A DNA stretch of 64,000 nucleotides from Bacillus sp. sid0103 (GTDB lineage Bacteria > Bacillota > Bacilli > Bacillales_B > DSM-18226). Shown one piece after another: positions 61,566-64,000 of the stretch. The position numbers and the translations under genes were made by a program. The stretch's first letter is position 1; every line of letters starts with the position of its first letter. Location of the stretch: NCBI RefSeq assembly GCF_019219025.1, contig NZ_JAHUWN010000002.1, positions 248,001 through 312,000 on the forward strand. Direction: 5' to 3'. The notes beneath the pieces are model-generated. The model worked only from the letters and a program-made list of their open reading frames with translations, did not search any database and was not told where the DNA came from.

Positions 61566-62933
61566 ATGAGTCATTTAACCGTTTGGATAACCATCACCAC
61601 TTTTTTGGTTACCCTCGGATTTATTCTTTGGAGACCTAGAAACATTAATGAAGCCATACCTGCAACAATAGGTGCGGTCATTGTCGTACTCAGTGGAAGT
61701 GTTTCATTAACAGACCTGGGTATAATTTCAAACACTATAAGTGGTGCAGCCATTACTATTATGGCAACGATTGTCATGGCGATTGTCTTAGAGAGTTTTG
61801 GGTTCTTTAACTGGATGGCAGAAAAACTGGCTGCCATGTCAAAGGGGTCAGGAATTCGTTTATTCTGGTACGTCAATCTTTTATGTTTTCTCATGACACT
61901 CTTTTTCAATAACGATGGAAGTATCTTGATCACAACCCCAATTCTAGTCATGTTATTAAACAACATGGGCTTAAAAAACCATCAAAAAATTCCGTATTTG
62001 CTGTCTGGAGCCTTAATTGCGACTGCTTCGAGTGCTCCAATTGGTGTAAGTAACATTGTAAATTTGATTGCTCTAAAAATTGTGCATATGAGTTTGTATT
62101 TGCATACGGCGATGATGTTTGTTCCAGCAACTCTTGGTTTACTTTTGCTAGTTGTTCTCCTGTTCCTACGATTTAGAAGAATCTTGCCGAAAACCGTTCC
62201 TACTAATGTTTCGGGTCTGACAAGTCCTTCTTACCACCCACTTAAATCAAATATAGGAATTCAGCATGCTTCGGAAAAAGCTCGTTCAAGATTTATGCGA
62301 AATGTTCTGTTGTTCGTATTCGCTGTCCGTGTTAGCCTCTTTGTCGCTTCGTTTGTGAATATTCCAGTCTCTCTTATGGCTGTTATCGGCTCGCTTGTCC
62401 TTTTAGGGTGGAGATGGGCTTATTTAAAAATATCCCCTGCCGATATGGTCAAAAAAACGCCGTGGTATATTATCGTTTTCGCCTTTTGTATGTATACCAT
62501 CATTTACGGTCTCAATAACATTGGTTTAACGGACTGGTTGATTGGATTCATGAAACCAATCGTTTCTGGAAGCCTGCTGCATGCGAGTGTCATGATGGGT
62601 GTACTTCTATCTGTTCTCTCCAATCTTTTTAATAATCACCCAGCACTCATGGTTGGAACACTCACGTTAACGCATATGAATCTAAGTTTACTTGAATTGA
62701 AAATTGCGTATTTAGCAAACGTAATTGGCAGCGACATGGGATCGTTACTACTTCCAATGGGAACGCTTGCTACGCTGATGTGGATGCATATCGTAAGGAA
62801 AGGGAAAGTAATGATCAGTTGGTGGCAATATATAAAAATCACAGTTGTCGTTATTCCCCCTGCGACATTGTTTACCTTAGTTGTCTTGTATTATTGGGTC
62901 TCTTGGCTCTTTAGTGGAGCACTTCAACGATAA
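61566..62933 (+). CDS. ArsB/NhaD-type ion transporter superfamily membrane protein
   Basis: 455 residues with 10-12 hydrophobic helices. Family features are the re-entrant motifs TLFFNNDGSILITTPILVML (about 116-135) and NLFNNHPALMVGTL (about 357-370), each with the conserved Asn pair, as in ArsB, YdfA and citrate/sodium transporters of the ion transporter superfamily. Arsenite efflux is a candidate but no arsR/arsC of the metal type is adjacent, so the substrate remains open. AAAGGAG precedes the ATG. The following DUF2642 gene is 23 nt away. Confidence 0.88.
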   Translation: MSHLTVWITITTFLVTLGFILWRPRNINEAIPATIGAVIVVLSGSVSLTDLGIISNTISGAAITIMATIVMAIVLESFGFFNWMAEKLAAMSKGSGIRLFWYVNLLCFLMTLFFNNDGSILITTPILVMLLNNMGLKNHQKIPYLLSGALIATASSAPIGVSNIVNLIALKIVHMSLYLHTAMMFVPATLGLLLLVVLLFLRFRRILPKTVPTNVSGLTSPSYHPLKSNIGIQHASEKARSRFMRNVLLFVFAVRVSLFVASFVNIPVSLMAVIGSLVLLGWRWAYLKISPADMVKKTPWYIIVFAFCMYTIIYGLNNIGLTDWLIGFMKPIVSGSLLHASVMMGVLLSVLSNLFNNHPALMVGTLTLTHMNLSLLELKIAYLANVIGSDMGSLLLPMGTLATLMWMHIVRKGKVMISWWQYIKITVVVIPPATLFTLVVLYYWVSWLFSGALQR

Positions 62934-62956
62934 TTTGAGCAAAAAGGAGAATTAAG

Positions 62957-63631
62957 ATGCTTATAGATTTTGTAGATTCAATAGGAATATTAATTGAGGT
63001 TGAAATTTCAGGAGGTGTTATTCACACAGGAATCCTAGTAGATGCTGGGTTGGACATCATTGTTTTATACGATGGCAGGGCCGATTCATACCTCTACATT
63101 CCATTTGTTCATGTTCAAAGATTGAAAGAAACCAGTTTAGAAGAAGAATATACCTCTTATAACCCTCCTTCAGAAAAACCAATTGAATCGGATATCATAT
63201 CGTTTCGTAAAGCATTAACTATTGCTAAAGGTTTGTTTGTCAAGATTTATGTCACAGGGAATAAATCCATTCATGGTTATATAACCAGCATTATGAACGA
63301 CTACTTTGTTTTTCACTCCCCTGTGTACAAAACAATGTTTATTTCGATGAATCATGTGAAATGGCTAATTCCGTATCCCCCTAATACGATACCGTATTCC
63401 TTAAACAAGGAAAATCTACCTCTGGTGCCTATATCGGCTCCTTTAGCTAGATCTTTTGATGAACAGTTGAAAAGATTAGAAAATCAACTAGTTATTATAG
63501 ATGGTGGAGAAGATACTGAAAAAATAGGCTTACTCCAAAAGGCTCGTAATAACAAATTGATTCTTATAACAGCTGAAGGGGAAACGGTTTGTCGGAATTT
63601 AGAGCATATAAAAACAATACAATTACCGTAA
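62957..63631 (+). CDS. DUF2642-type protein with Sm-like folds
   Basis: 224 residues built from two to three small beta-barrel units: VEISGGVIHTGILVDAGLDI then VLYDGRADSYLYIPFVHVQ, FVKIYVTGNKSIHGYITSIM then FISMNHVKWLIPY, and a shorter C-terminal unit LILITAEGETVCRNLEHIKT. This is the LSm/Hfq-like pattern of DUF2642, found in Bacillus spore-associated proteins. AAAAGGAG lies before the ATG. It is probably co-transcribed with the ArsB-type transporter; the link between them is unknown. Confidence 0.8.
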   Translation: MLIDFVDSIGILIEVEISGGVIHTGILVDAGLDIIVLYDGRADSYLYIPFVHVQRLKETSLEEEYTSYNPPSEKPIESDIISFRKALTIAKGLFVKIYVTGNKSIHGYITSIMNDYFVFHSPVYKTMFISMNHVKWLIPYPPNTIPYSLNKENLPLVPISAPLARSFDEQLKRLENQLVIIDGGEDTEKIGLLQKARNNKLILITAEGETVCRNLEHIKTIQLP

Positions 63632-63723
63632 ATACCTTATGTACTAGAAACTTAATAAACTTAATTTAACTAAAATAAATATGTAGGTGAGGTCACTTGA
63701 GCAAACAAAATAAACAAAAAGAA

Positions 63724-63757
63724 TAATCCATCTGTGTTTGCCGACGAGGATGGATTA
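63724..63757. repeat. Inverted repeat downstream of the DUF2642 gene
   Basis: TAATCCATC (63724-63732) and GATGGATTA (63749-63757) are perfect 9-bp arms, without a T-run. A nine-codon frame (TTG at 63697, SKQNKQKE) with GGTGAGG upstream ends in the left arm; it is too short to call. Confidence 0.5.
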
Positions 63758-63783
63758 CTCAATCACTACTAAAGTTGTTTGTT

Positions 63784-63812
63784 AGACCGTGTCTTTCGAG
63801 TCACGGTCTTCT
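63784..63812 (+). terminator. Terminator downstream of the transporter/DUF2642 unit
   Basis: AGACCGTG (63784-63791) and CACGGTCT (63802-63809) are perfect 8-bp arms followed by TCTTTAT. A weaker hairpin (CTGTAA/TTACAG, 63939-63952, then CCCTTCTTATTTTT) lies near the right edge. No gene is seen in 63813-64000. Confidence 0.65.
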
Positions 63813-64000
63813 TTATGGTGTACCACATATTGTTAGTATATGTTGTTTGGTTTAATTTTGTTTTAGGTAGAAGAAATTTTACAATCATAACTACCCAGTA
63901 GTTGAACAACATCTATTTCTTGAAAGCGGAGGATCAGGCTGTAACATTACAGGCCCTTCTTATTTTTAAAATGAGAAGGCTTTATTTTTATCGGTAGACT

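Noticed and set aside
61571..61966. 131-codon minus-strand frame
   Set aside because: Fully antisense to the ArsB-type gene, which has clear membrane topology and a good start site.

Overview
The window looks like a chromosomal segment of a low-GC, spore-forming Bacillaceae species (Bacillus sensu lato, possibly a Neobacillus-like soil organism; the genus is inference). The grounds are AT-rich intergenic DNA, strong AGGAGG ribosome binding sites, frequent TTG/GTG starts, and Bacillus-type families: a Spo0E-like phosphatase, a YjcZ-like peptide, a BA3454-type peptide, CD3324, FusB, YdeI, DUF3231, DUF2642 and LPxTA-type sortase anchoring.

Layout. 1-7088: a mannoside uptake and hydrolysis operon (lipoprotein binding protein, two CUT1 permeases, GH38 alpha-mannosidase running off the left edge) with a divergent GntR/LacI-hybrid regulator. 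7200-11190: an S9 peptidase, a lipoprotein cytochrome c, a manA tail fossil and two 52-bp repeat arrays. 11215-16528: a MurNAc-recycling regulon (murQ-murR-murP-mupG) plus an upstream HAD phosphatase gene that carries the same palindromic operator on the same promoter architecture. 16617-24935: a 1684-residue cadherin-repeat wall protein, then a membrane GGDEF-EAL enzyme paired with a GNAT-like protein. 25357-29998: a livJHMGF-type branched-chain amino acid ABC transporter. 30394-32005: an ECF sigma factor and probable anti-sigma. 32757-38982: secreted Ig-like protein, small genes and several gene fossils. 39423-43269: an LCP ligase and an amino acid ABC transporter under a lysine riboswitch. 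44255-49122: an ABC1 kinase, a frameshifted uspA, and a MarR-controlled DHA2 efflux pump divergent from a mini-CarD gene. 49531-57450: an accessory stretch with small peptides, an ArsR/SRPBCC/YdeI module with a decayed duplicate, DUF3231, GT2, and two copies of a GC-rich MITE with perfect 8-bp target duplications. 57838-63631: CD3324, FusB, a DUF2089/SHOCT cassette, a GNAT, an ArsB-type transporter and a DUF2642 protein.

The strongest unexplained signal is a set of seven intergenic tandem arrays of mostly unrelated sequence that share only two unit lengths: 52 bp (four arrays) and 21 bp (three arrays), equal to about five and two turns of B-DNA. Spacing is exact over 5-16 copies in most arrays even where the bases have diverged, which suggests selection on helical phasing or a common amplification mechanism. 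Other leads are a candidate sRNA with a C-rich loop near 36.1 kb, a possible HAD member of the MurR regulon, and many fossil gene fragments (manA, NAD-epimerase, P-loop ATPase, ROK kinase, ArsR, YdeI).

All calls come from reading the sequence; no database search was run.
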